A stretch of 64,000 nucleotides of DNA, taken from NCBI RefSeq assembly GCF_904848665.1, contig NZ_CAJHCQ010000024.1, forward strand, positions 1 through 64,000. Direction: 5' to 3'. This stretch comes from Paraburkholderia hiiakae. Its GTDB lineage: Bacteria > Pseudomonadota > Gammaproteobacteria > Burkholderiales > Burkholderiaceae. Made by a program: the position numbers and the translations under genes. The notes below the pieces were generated by a model. It was not told where the DNA came from. It saw nothing but the letters and a program-made list of their open reading frames with translations, and did not search any database. Below are positions 49,811-57,578 of the stretch, piece after piece; within the stretch, counting starts at the first letter, position 1; the number at the start of each line of letters is the position of its first letter.

Positions 49811-51004
49811 ATGACTCATAGCGCGGTAATCGTCGACGCAGTACGCAGCCCGATGGGCCGGACCAAGGCGGGCGGCGCTTTCGTCGACCTGCATCCTGTG
49901 GATCTGCTTTCGCAGGTTCTCAAGCAACTGATCGCGCGCAACGATGTCGACCCCGGCAGCGTGGACGACGTGATGATCGGCTGCGTGAGTCAGGTGGGGG
50001 AGCAGGCCTCGACGCCCGGCCGCCTCGCGTGGCTCGCGGCGGGCTTTCCGCAGCACGTGCCTTCCACCACCATCGAGCGCAAGTGCGGCTCGAGCCAGCA
50101 AGCCATCCATTTCGCGGCGCAGGCGATCATGGCGGGCGTCAACGAGATCGTCGTGGCCGGTGGCGTCGAGTCGATGAGCCGCGTGCCGATGGGGTCGTCG
50201 CGCATCGGCCGCGATCCGTATGGCGCGCTGTACCACGCGCGCTATCCCGAAGGCATGGTCGGCCAGGGCGTGAGCGCCGATCTCGTCGCGCAGAAGTGGG
50301 CGCTCACGCGCGAGGCGCTCGACGCCTACTCGGCGCAGTCGCACTGTCGCGCGGACGCCGCGCGCGCCGCCGGCCAGTTCGCGCGTGAGATCGTGCCCAT
50401 CGAGGTTCCGGGACCCGAGGGCGTGCGCCGCGTGAACCTCGACGAAACGATCCGCGCCGGCACCACGGTCGAGCGGCTCGCCGGCCTTGCGCCTTCGTTC
50501 GAAAGCGCCGAACTGGCGGAGCGCTTTCCGGGCATCCGCTGGAACGTGACGGCGGGCAACGCCTCGCAAATCTCGGACGGCGCCTCCGCACTGCTCATCA
50601 TGAGCGAGCAGAAGGCGGCGCAGTTGGGGTTGAAGCCGCGCGCACGCATCGTGGCGTTCGACGTCTGCGGCGACGATCCGCTCATGATGTTGACCGCGCC
50701 GATTCCCGCCACGCAGCGTCTGCTGAAGAAACGCGGCCTCACTATCGACGATATTTCGCACTTCGAAGTGAACGAGGCATTCGCCGCGGTGCCGCTCGCC
50801 TGGCAGAAGTCGCTGGGCGCGGACGCGGCGCGCCTGAACCCGGCGGGAGGCGCGATCGCGCTGGGGCATCCGCTCGGCGCCTCGGGTGCGCGCCTCATGA
50901 CGACGATGCTCAACGCGCTTGAGGTGAGCGGCGGCCGCTACGGCCTGCAAACGATGTGCGAAGCGGGCGGGATGGCCAACGCGACGCTCATCGAACGCCT
51001 CTGA
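49811..51004 (+). CDS. Acetyl-CoA acyltransferase (thiolase)
   Basis: A 397-aa thiolase that cleaves 3-oxoacyl-CoA with CoA. The nucleophilic Cys is in ERKCGSSQQAIHFAAQAI (about residue 90). His and the second Cys are in GGAIALGHPLGASGAR and GLQTMCEAGGMANATLIERL, and NEAF is present. The ATG at 49811 begins MTHSAVIVDAVRSPMGRTKAGGAF, the usual thiolase start; a reading from 49754 adds a non-conserved leader. It is the first gene of the plus-strand half of the catabolic cluster and completes a beta-oxidation cycle with the SDR and crotonase downstream. Confidence 0.93.
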   Translation: MTHSAVIVDAVRSPMGRTKAGGAFVDLHPVDLLSQVLKQLIARNDVDPGSVDDVMIGCVSQVGEQASTPGRLAWLAAGFPQHVPSTTIERKCGSSQQAIHFAAQAIMAGVNEIVVAGGVESMSRVPMGSSRIGRDPYGALYHARYPEGMVGQGVSADLVAQKWALTREALDAYSAQSHCRADAARAAGQFAREIVPIEVPGPEGVRRVNLDETIRAGTTVERLAGLAPSFESAELAERFPGIRWNVTAGNASQISDGASALLIMSEQKAAQLGLKPRARIVAFDVCGDDPLMMLTAPIPATQRLLKKRGLTIDDISHFEVNEAFAAVPLAWQKSLGADAARLNPAGGAIALGHPLGASGARLMTTMLNALEVSGGRYGLQTMCEAGGMANATLIERL

Positions 51005-51038
51005 AGCGTAACCACGAACAACGAAGGAGAAACGACAC

Positions 51039-51818
51039 ATGGACGAGCAGAACAAATTCGCCGGCACGGTGGCGGTGGTGACGGGCGGCGCATCGGGTCT
51101 GGGTCTCGCGAGCGCGAAACGCTTGCTGGCAAAAGGCGCGCAGGTCGTGATCGCCGACCTCGCCAGTTCGCGCGGCGCGGCCGTGGCCGATGAACTTGGT
51201 GCGAACGCGTGTTTCGTGGCCGCCGACGTGACGAGTGCCGACGATATGACCGCCGTATTCGAGGCGGCGACGCAGCGCGGCACGCTGCGCTCGCTCGTGC
51301 ATTGCGCGGGCCGCGGCGGCGCGGTGCGTCTGATCGAGAAGGACGGCTCGCCGGGCTCGCTCGAAGCCTATGAAAGCGTGGTGCGCGTGAATCTCTTCGG
51401 CACCTTCAACGCACTGCGTCTCGCGGCGGCGGCAATGGCGCGCAACGCACCCGACGCGGGCGGCGAGCGCGGCGCTTGCGTGCTCACAGCATCGGTTGCG
51501 GCGTACGAAGGGCAGATCGGGCAGGTGCCCTATGCGTCGTCCAAGGCGGGCGTGGTGGGCATGACGCTCGTGGCCGCGCGCGATCTGGCGAGCAAGGGCA
51601 TACGTGTTTGCACGATCGCGCCTGGACTCTTCGACACGCCGCTGCTCGCGCGCCTACCCGAGGAGATTCGCGAATCGCTCGGCCGCATGGTGCCGTTTCC
51701 GCCGCGTCTGGGCGTTGCTGACGAATTCGCCGCGCTCGCGCTGCATATCCTCGAGAATCCGATGCTCAACGGCGAGACCATTCGCCTTGACGGCGCGATT
51801 CGCATGCAGCCGCGCTGA
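51039..51818 (+). CDS. SDR-family dehydrogenase, 3-hydroxyacyl-CoA dehydrogenase type II-like
   Basis: A 259-aa short-chain dehydrogenase. The NAD site is VAVVTGGASGLGLASAKRL (residues 11-29), the catalytic Ser is in LTASVAAYEG and the catalytic YxxxK in YASSKAG. The QxGQVPYASSKAGVVGMTLVAARDLASKGIRVCTIAPGLFDTPLL stretch is characteristic of HSD10/type II 3-hydroxyacyl-CoA dehydrogenases, which accept 2-methyl-3-hydroxyacyl-CoA. That fits the nearby racemase. GAAGGAG precedes the ATG. The gene lies 34 bases after the thiolase. Confidence 0.88.
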   Translation: MDEQNKFAGTVAVVTGGASGLGLASAKRLLAKGAQVVIADLASSRGAAVADELGANACFVAADVTSADDMTAVFEAATQRGTLRSLVHCAGRGGAVRLIEKDGSPGSLEAYESVVRVNLFGTFNALRLAAAAMARNAPDAGGERGACVLTASVAAYEGQIGQVPYASSKAGVVGMTLVAARDLASKGIRVCTIAPGLFDTPLLARLPEEIRESLGRMVPFPPRLGVADEFAALALHILENPMLNGETIRLDGAIRMQPR

Positions 51819-51830
51819 GTGAGGCCGACC

Positions 51831-52595
51831 ATGAGCGACGAATTGCTGATCGAGTATCGCGACGGTATCCAGATCCTCACGATCAACCGTCCTGAGGCGC
51901 GCAATGCTTGCACGAAGGCGGTGTCCGAAGCGATTGCCGCCGCGCTGGACGAACTAGAACGGCGCGACGACCTGCGACTCGCCATCATCACGGGGGCGGG
52001 CGGCACGTTTTGCGCGGGCATGGACCTGAAGGGCTTTCTGAAGGGCGAGCGGCCGAGCCTGCCGGGCCGTGGCTTTGCCGGGCTCACGCAAGCGCCGCCG
52101 CGCAAGCCGCTTATTGCGGCGGTGGAAGGCTACGCGCTCGCGGGCGGTTTCGAAGTCGTGCTGGCGAGCGACCTCGTCGTGGCGGCGAACAACGCGCAGT
52201 TCGGGCTGCCCGAAGTCAAGCGCGGGCTGTGCGCGGCGGCGGGCGGATTGTTGCGTCTGCAACAGCAGTTGCCGGAGCGCATCGCCATGGAGCTCGTGCT
52301 GACGGGCGACATGTTCGGCGCGCAACGGGCGTTCGAGTTCGGCCTCGTCAACCGCCTGACCGCGCCGGGCGAAGCGCTGGCGGGCGCGATCGAACTCGCG
52401 CAGAAGATCGTGGCGAACGGGCCGCTTGCGGTGGCCGCGAGCAAGCGCGTGATGCGCGAGTCGCGAGACTGGTCCAGTGCGGAGATGTTCACGCGGCAAC
52501 GCGAGATCACGGACCCGGTGTTCGCTTCCGCCGACGCGCGGGAGGGCGCAGCGGCGTTTGCGGAAAAGCGCAAGGCGGTTTGGCAGGGGAAGTAG
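51831..52595 (+). CDS. Enoyl-CoA hydratase/crotonase-family protein
   Basis: A 254-aa crotonase that probably hydrates the enoyl-CoA of this pathway. The oxyanion-hole segments are GGTFCAGMDLKGFL and ALAGGFEVVLASDLVVAA. Both catalytic Glu positions are filled (GGFEVVL; FGLPEVKRGL). The ATG at 51831 follows GAGG and lies 12 bases after the SDR stop. A GTG four codons upstream (51819) is less likely. With ligase, dehydrogenase, SDR and thiolase it completes one beta-oxidation round. Confidence 0.9.
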   Translation: MSDELLIEYRDGIQILTINRPEARNACTKAVSEAIAAALDELERRDDLRLAIITGAGGTFCAGMDLKGFLKGERPSLPGRGFAGLTQAPPRKPLIAAVEGYALAGGFEVVLASDLVVAANNAQFGLPEVKRGLCAAAGGLLRLQQQLPERIAMELVLTGDMFGAQRAFEFGLVNRLTAPGEALAGAIELAQKIVANGPLAVAASKRVMRESRDWSSAEMFTRQREITDPVFASADAREGAAAFAEKRKAVWQGK

Positions 52596-52619
52596 GACTG
52601 CCGCTTCGTCGAACCTTCG

Positions 52620-53381
52620 TCAAGCGTGTGTGAGCGTTCTTCGCAGCGCCGCGAAGAACAGCTCCGACTGCAATCGCTCACCCTGAATCTGGTCCGCCAC
52701 GCGCTGCGCGAGATCGGCCGCCACGGGCCGCAATGCGCGCCCGGTAGCGCCCGCGAGCACCTGCGCGGCGCATGCGCGCTCCAGGTAATAGAGGTCGTCG
52801 AACGCGTAGTCGATGCGCTCGCCGCACACCACCACGCCGTGGTTGCCGAGGAAGCCGATATCCTTGCCGTCGAGCGCATGCGCAATGCGCTCGCCTTCCT
52901 CGGGGCCGAGCGCGAGACCGTTGTATTCGCGATCCAGCGCGACGCGGCCGTGGTAGCGCATGGCGGTCTGCGACAAGGTCGTATCGAGCCCGCAGTCCTG
53001 CGTGAGGGTGAGCGCAGTGGCGTACGGCATGTGGGTATGCAGCACACAGGCCTTCTTTGCGATTGCATGGATGGCGGCGTGAATGAACATCGCCGTCGGC
53101 TCCACGGTATGGCGGCCTGCCACCACGCGCCCCTGTGCGTCGACAATGACGATGTCGTCGGCCATCACTTCGCTCCACAGCAGGCCGCGCGGGTTCAGGA
53201 GAAAGAGGCCGTCTTCGCCGGGAAGCGCGACGCTGAAGTGATTGCAGACGCCTTCACCCAGCCCGAAATGCGCGGCGGCACGCAGCGCGAGCGCGAGGTC
53301 TGCCCGCAGCGTTGCGATTTCCGGATGGTGGAACAACTCGTCACCTTCAATGGCTCCCGCATGATGCGCCGTGTTGCTCAT
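52620..53381 (-). CDS. Class II aldolase/adducin-family protein
   Basis: A 253-aa metal-dependent aldolase-fold protein. Zinc-ligand His are in HTHMPYA and in GNHGVVVCGERIDYAFDDLYYLERACAAQVLA; the substrate loop is GEGVCNHFSVALPGEDGLFLLNPRGLLWSEV. Members cleave sugar phosphates or decarboxylate related acids, and many in proteobacteria are uncharacterised. The ATG at 53381 has AGGAG upstream; the reading to 53438 is unsupported. It converges on the crotonase gene (24 bases between stops) and need not belong to that pathway. Confidence 0.88.
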   Translation of the reverse strand: MSNTAHHAGAIEGDELFHHPEIATLRADLALALRAAAHFGLGEGVCNHFSVALPGEDGLFLLNPRGLLWSEVMADDIVIVDAQGRVVAGRHTVEPTAMFIHAAIHAIAKKACVLHTHMPYATALTLTQDCGLDTTLSQTAMRYHGRVALDREYNGLALGPEEGERIAHALDGKDIGFLGNHGVVVCGERIDYAFDDLYYLERACAAQVLAGATGRALRPVAADLAQRVADQIQGERLQSELFFAALRRTLTHA

Positions 53382-54056
53382 GTGTCGTGGCTCCTGTTGT
53401 CGAAATGACCGCGTTGCGTCGAAATGCGCGTTCTTCATTCGCCGGCCGGCGCGAGTGGCACTTCGCGCCCCGCTTCACGCGGCTCATGGTCACCAGCGTC
53501 TTGAACCGCTTCACGTTGTCGATTCAACCGCGAGTTGATAGATCGTGAATATGGCGCAAACCAGCGTGGTGACTGGTCTACGGCTCCCGTGGCCGCGCCC
53601 ATAGTCTACTCTTCAAGGCGTCGTGCGGAACCACCGTTGTGTCCATAGCTATGTGTTTCGGATTGGAGTGGGTGGAGGCTGTAACTCATCAATCAGTTTT
53701 TTAATCGACTGCAGTTGTTCTGTTAGTTCGACTATTCTTTCGTTCGCACTGGCTGTCACGGATTGAGCCGAGTCTCGCTGCCTGATCCGACCAGAATCGA
53801 GGCAGAGCAGGTTGGAGTAGATAGGTCCTTCAGTACCCACGCTTCGGCTGGCAGCAGCAGCACTACTGGCACGATGAGGTGAAACGCTTCAACCCACAGG
53901 GCAGCGGTATCGTCACGCGGAGCATGGCTTTATTCACGATTCGTGTTCAATTTGTCCACGCGCGCGGGGCTAATTTTCGCGGTGGTTTGAGGCATCCTTG
54001 TACTCATTGGGCGCGGGTCAATCAGGGCGCGCGCCGTGCAAATGGAGAACAAGGCA
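53382..54056. other. Intergenic region between aldolase-type gene and dmlA
   Basis: About 675 bases with lower GC than neighbours around 53640-53830. It contains one possible small ORF (53649-53840, listed separately). The plus-strand reading around 53846-53960 (QHYWHDEVKRFNPQGSG) looks protein-like but has no start or match I recognise; it could be a gene remnant. The dmlA promoter should lie at about 53930-54040. Confidence 0.4.
53649..53840 (-). CDS. Possible small protein (63 aa), unrecognised
   Basis: An ORF MGTEGPIYSNLLCLDSGRIR... ending with an amphipathic helix ERIVELTEQLQSIKKLIDELQ that looks like a coiled coil. Codon use is less GC-biased than in neighbours (many third-position A/T). 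No ribosome-binding site is clear. It may be a real small gene, a fragment of an acquired element, or spurious. Confidence 0.3.
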   Translation of the reverse strand: MGTEGPIYSNLLCLDSGRIRQRDSAQSVTASANERIVELTEQLQSIKKLIDELQPPPTPIRNT

Positions 54057-55136
54057 ATGAGCAAGACATTCAGAATCGCAGCGATTCCCGGCGACGGTAT
54101 CGGCCTGGAAGTGATGCCCGAGGGCGTGCGCGTGGTTCAGGCGGCGGCGAAGCGCTTCGGGCTGTCGATCGAATTCACGCATTTCGACTGGGCAAGCTGC
54201 GACTACTACCTCGAGCACGGCAAGATGATGCCCGACGACTGGTTCGCCACGCTCAAGGGGTTCGACGCGATCTATTTCGGCGCGGTGGGTTGGCCGGACA
54301 AGGTGCCCGATCACATTTCGCTATGGGGCTCGCTGCTGAAGTTCCGCCGCGAATTCGACCAGTACGTGAACCTGCGCCCGGTGCGTTTGTTGCCCGGCGT
54401 GCCGTGTCCGCTCGCCAACCGCAAGCCTGGCGACATCGACTTTTACGTGGTGCGCGAAAACACCGAGGGCGAGTACAGCTCGGTGGGCGGCAAGATGTTC
54501 GAAGGCACCGAGCGCGAATTTGTGCTGCAGGAGTCGGTGTTCACGCGTCAGGGCGTGGACCGCATTCTCAAGTACGCGTTCGAACTGGCTAACAATCGAG
54601 GTCGCAAAAAGCTCACGGCCGCGACGAAATCGAACGGCATTTCGATCAGCATGCCGTATTGGGACGAGCGCGTGGCGGCCATGGCGCAGACGTACCCGGA
54701 AGTGAAGTGGGACAAGCAGCACATCGATATTCTGTGCGCGCGCTTCGTGCTGCAGCCCGATCGCTTCGACGTGGTCGTCGCATCGAACCTCTTCGGCGAT
54801 ATTCTTTCTGACCTCGGCCCCGCCTGCACGGGTACGATCGGTCTGGCGGCGTCGGCGAACCTGAACCCCGAGCGCACGTTCCCGTCGCTGTTCGAGCCGG
54901 TGCACGGTTCCGCACCCGACATCTTCGGCAAGCAGATCGCCAACCCCATCGCGATGATCTGGTCGGGCGCGATGATGCTCGACTTCCTCGGCAACGGCGA
55001 CGCGCAATACAAGGCCGCGCACGACGCGATCATGCAGGCCATCGAGAAGGTGCTGGTGGAAGGCCCGCGCACGCCCGACATGGGTGGCACGGCGAACACC
55101 TCCACAGTGGGCGAAGCGGTAGCCGCTGCGCTTTAA
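54057..55136 (+). CDS. dmlA: D-malate / tartrate dehydrogenase (decarboxylating), DmlA/TtuC family
   Basis: A 359-aa beta-decarboxylating dehydrogenase of the isocitrate/isopropylmalate family. It oxidises D-malate (or tartrate) to pyruvate (or oxaloglycolate-derived products) with NAD+, Mn2+ and K+. Motifs are IAAIPGDGIGLEVMPEGVRV, YVNLRPVRLLPGVPCPL, YVVRENTEGEYSSVGG with the catalytic Tyr, TAATKSNGISISMPYWDE with the catalytic Lys, and SNLFGDILSDLG with metal-binding Asp. The ATG at 54057 follows GGAGAACAAGG. In E. coli the same enzyme (yeaU/dmlA) sits beside yeaW-yeaX, the carnitine oxygenase genes; here cntA and cntB lie 1.3-6 kb away. L-carnitine oxidation yields D-malate, so this step would finish that pathway. 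Confidence 0.88.
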   Translation: MSKTFRIAAIPGDGIGLEVMPEGVRVVQAAAKRFGLSIEFTHFDWASCDYYLEHGKMMPDDWFATLKGFDAIYFGAVGWPDKVPDHISLWGSLLKFRREFDQYVNLRPVRLLPGVPCPLANRKPGDIDFYVVRENTEGEYSSVGGKMFEGTEREFVLQESVFTRQGVDRILKYAFELANNRGRKKLTAATKSNGISISMPYWDERVAAMAQTYPEVKWDKQHIDILCARFVLQPDRFDVVVASNLFGDILSDLGPACTGTIGLAASANLNPERTFPSLFEPVHGSAPDIFGKQIANPIAMIWSGAMMLDFLGNGDAQYKAAHDAIMQAIEKVLVEGPRTPDMGGTANTSTVGEAVAAAL

Positions 55137-55138
55137 CC

Positions 55139-55162
55139 TTCAAACAGCGGTTCAAACAGCGG
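55139..55162. repeat. Tandem 12-bp repeat after dmlA
   Basis: TTCAAACAGCGG occurs twice in perfect tandem just after the dmlA stop codon. No role known. Confidence 0.6.
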
Positions 55163-55174
55163 CGCAGCGCGCAA

Positions 55175-56254
55175 TCAACGTTGCGCCGCGGCCGCTCCGT
55201 CTTCGGCGGCGGGCTGCGTGCTCGCCGCCATGTCGGCAGGCTGCGCAGCTCGGCACAGCGCCGTAATCCACACGTCGTCACCATGCGGCGAGACGCGCGC
55301 CTGCCCCAGTTCCACCACCAGACGCCAGGTATCGTCGGGCAGCGTAGCGCGATAGAGCACGCGATAGTCCGAGCGATGGGCGAGTGCGTCGTTGATGGCG
55401 GTTTCCCGCGCGGCGCGGTCTTCCGGATGAATATGCCCGGAGAGCTCCACGAAATGCCGAGGCACGGCGGCGGGATCGACGCCAAAGAGCCGGCACCATT
55501 CGTCCGAAACGATCAACGCGTCCTGATTGCGCTCCCAGCGCCACACGCCGAAACCCGCGATGCGCGCCGCGTCGTTGACCAGTTGCAGGTGCTGCTCCAG
55601 CGCCGACTCGGCTTCCTTGCGCGTGCTGATGTCGATGGTCGTGCCTACCACGCGCACCGGGCGCCCCGCGTCGTCGAGCAGCGTGGCCACGCGTGACTCG
55701 ATCCAGCGAATGCGCCCGTCGGGCAAGATGATGCGAAAGTCCCACACGCGCGGCGCCTTGCTTGCCACGAGTTCTTTCATCGCTTCAGCGTTCAGCCAGA
55801 TCGAGTCTTCGGGGTGGAGGATTTCCCAGAACTCGTCGTTGCTGTGAATTTCGCGGCCATAGAGCTTTTCGCAGTTGCTCGAATAGATCAGTTCGTCGGC
55901 CACGAGATTCCATTCCCACGTCACGATGCCGGCCAGTTCCTGCGCCTGCTTCATGCGCGCCTCGTTCGACATGATCTCGGCGGTGTAGCGGCGGCGCAGG
56001 TCGGTCATGGGCAACTCGGTATTGCCCATGATGCCGAGGTCTTTCACGGCTTCGTCGCCGTAGCGCAGCCAGACCCAGTTCACGTCGAGGAAGGCCGCCA
56101 GGCGGCGCAGATTCGAATAGTCGATCTCGCCGCCGCGGGTCCATTTGTGCACGGCGGGTCGTGAAATGCCGACGGCGTCGGCCACTTGCTGCAGGCTCAG
56201 CTTCTTGTGCTCGAGCAGCACTTTCAGACGGAACGCGAACGTATCCTCGGACAT
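55175..56254 (-). CDS. XRE-family HTH regulator with two PAS domains
   Basis: A 359-aa protein. The N-terminal XRE/Cro-type HTH (about residues 4-60) reads FAFRLKVLLEHKKLSLQQVADAVGISRPAVHKWTRGGEIDYSNLRRLAAFL. Two PAS/PAC modules follow: one at about 105-215 (WEWNLVADELIYSSNCEKLYG...VWDFRIILPDGRIRWIESRVATLLDDAGRPVRVVGTTIDI) and one at about 225-335 (FGVWRWERNQDALIVSDEWCRLFGVDP...). No kinase, GGDEF or other output domain follows. It therefore looks like a one-component regulator whose PAS domains sense a ligand or redox state. The start at 56254 follows GAGGG. It lies between dmlA (convergent) and cntB (same strand), so it is the best candidate regulator of the carnitine genes. Confidence 0.85.
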   Translation of the reverse strand: MSEDTFAFRLKVLLEHKKLSLQQVADAVGISRPAVHKWTRGGEIDYSNLRRLAAFLDVNWVWLRYGDEAVKDLGIMGNTELPMTDLRRRYTAEIMSNEARMKQAQELAGIVTWEWNLVADELIYSSNCEKLYGREIHSNDEFWEILHPEDSIWLNAEAMKELVASKAPRVWDFRIILPDGRIRWIESRVATLLDDAGRPVRVVGTTIDISTRKEAESALEQHLQLVNDAARIAGFGVWRWERNQDALIVSDEWCRLFGVDPAAVPRHFVELSGHIHPEDRAARETAINDALAHRSDYRVLYRATLPDDTWRLVVELGQARVSPHGDDVWITALCRAAQPADMAASTQPAAEDGAAAAQR

Positions 56255-56467
56255 CCAATTCCCTCTATGACGTATCGCGCGGTTAAGCGGATCGAGCGGA
56301 TCGAACAGATCAAGCCGATCTGGGCAGGCCAAGCGAAAAGGGCGGCATACACCCTAAGGCCGCCGATCGGGCCGGGCACATGCCGCCGCTGATGGGTGAG
56401 GCGCGAGGCCCGCACGCTTCGTCTGCCCGCGTATCTCCTGCTAGTTTAACGGATCGGCCAAAGCCGG
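56255..56467. other. Intergenic region between cntB and the XRE-PAS gene
   Basis: About 210 bases. Contains GATCGAGCGGATCGAACAGATC short direct repeats (56290-56315, a GATCGA-type motif) and an imperfect GTTAAAC element at 56444-56450 on the minus strand. No gene seen. Confidence 0.35.
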
Positions 56468-57430
56468 TTACAGATCGATCACAAGACGCGGCGTGAGCGA
56501 GCGCGACACACACAGCAGAATGGTCTTCTGCGCGGCCTTCTCATCGTCGTCGAGATACTGGTCGCGATGGTCGGCCTCGCCTTCGAGAATCGGCACTTCG
56601 CAGGTGCCGCACACACCTTCGCGGCACAGCGACTCCACGGTCACGCCCGCGCGCTCGATGGCCTTGAGAATGGTTTCATCCTCGCCGACTTCGAGTTCGA
56701 TGCCCGACTTCGCGAGCACCACGGTGAAGCCGTTGCCCGCAACGTCCGTGGCGGCGAACTGCTCCGAGTGCAGTTGCGCCTTCGGCCAGCCGAGCAGCGC
56801 GGCGTTCGCGTAGACGGCATCGTTCAGGCCCTGGGGACCGCATACGTACACATGCGCGTCGGCGGGCAGGTTTTTGAAGAGCTTGAGCAGGTCGAGCCGC
56901 TGGCCTTCGCTGTCCACATAGCACTGCGTGCGCTGCGCGTGCGGACCGGCGTTCAGTTCGTCGACGAATGCGCCGTGCTCGGGGCTGCGGTACGCGTAGT
57001 GCAGTTCGAGTTCGAGATCTTCGGGCTGATGCTCGGCAAGTTGCGCGAGAAACGGCGTGATGCCGATGCCGCCCGCGATGAACACGTGCCGCTTCGCGTC
57101 GCGCGCCAGCTCGAACAGATTGGCGGGCGTGCCGATGGCGAGGCGCGTGCCCACCGCCACCTTGTCGTGCATGAACGCCGAGCCGCCGCGCGAGGCTTCT
57201 TCACGGCGTACGGCAATCCGATACTGGCGCGTGTCGTGCGGCGAGCTCAGGAGCGAGTACGCGTTGTGGTGCCATTGCTCGCCGTCCTGCATCGAAACGA
57301 GTACGTGGGCGCCGCCGCTGAACGACGGCAGCGGCGCGCCATCGGGCAGGGCGAGCGTGAAGCGCTTGATGAGCGGAGTGAGTTGCTCGACGGCGACGAC
57401 GTCGACAGTGATCGATTCGCGGGCGTTCAT
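56468..57430 (-). CDS. cntB: Carnitine monooxygenase reductase subunit (FMN, NAD, plant-type 2Fe-2S)
   Basis: A 320-aa electron-transfer protein of the phthalate-dioxygenase-reductase type. The flavin barrel is at about residues 5-105 (ending GTPANLFEL) and the NAD domain at about 110-225 (HVFIAGGIGITPFLAQL, VYVCGPQGLNDAV). A C-terminal 2Fe-2S ferredoxin domain has Cys269, Cys274, Cys277 and Cys307 (LCREGVCGTC...LLCVSRS). It passes electrons from NAD(P)H to the Rieske oxygenase CntA (YeaX/CntB in other species). The start at 57430 follows AAGGAAGG. It is the last gene of the cntA, aldehyde dehydrogenase, cntB series. A terminator-like hairpin precedes it. Confidence 0.85.
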   Translation of the reverse strand: MNARESITVDVVAVEQLTPLIKRFTLALPDGAPLPSFSGGAHVLVSMQDGEQWHHNAYSLLSSPHDTRQYRIAVRREEASRGGSAFMHDKVAVGTRLAIGTPANLFELARDAKRHVFIAGGIGITPFLAQLAEHQPEDLELELHYAYRSPEHGAFVDELNAGPHAQRTQCYVDSEGQRLDLLKLFKNLPADAHVYVCGPQGLNDAVYANAALLGWPKAQLHSEQFAATDVAGNGFTVVLAKSGIELEVGEDETILKAIERAGVTVESLCREGVCGTCEVPILEGEADHRDQYLDDDEKAAQKTILLCVSRSLTPRLVIDL

Positions 57431-57535
57431 GTTGCCTTCCTTTACCGCAAGCCGCCTGGTGCGCAGCGCGGGGTTGCTTCGGGTTTGCCTGGTTTTTGCC
57501 CGGTGTCCGGCTCACAGGCAATGGATTCTTGATTC

Positions 57536-57573
57536 GGGAAAAAGCGCGGATGCGACGCGAACCGCATCCGCGC
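57536..57573 (-). terminator. Terminator-like hairpin inside the carnitine gene series
   Basis: On the minus strand GCGCGGATGCG pairs with CGCATCCGCGC (11 bp, 8-base loop) and is followed by TTTTTCCC. It starts six bases past the aldehyde dehydrogenase stop and about 105 bases before cntB, so read-through or a second promoter should feed cntB. Confidence 0.8.
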
Positions 57574-57578
57574 GACGC

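Noticed and set aside
53879..54592. 237-aa plus-strand ORF overlapping the start of dmlA
   Set aside because: Most of it is an out-of-frame reading of dmlA; only its first residues lie outside and have no recognised match.
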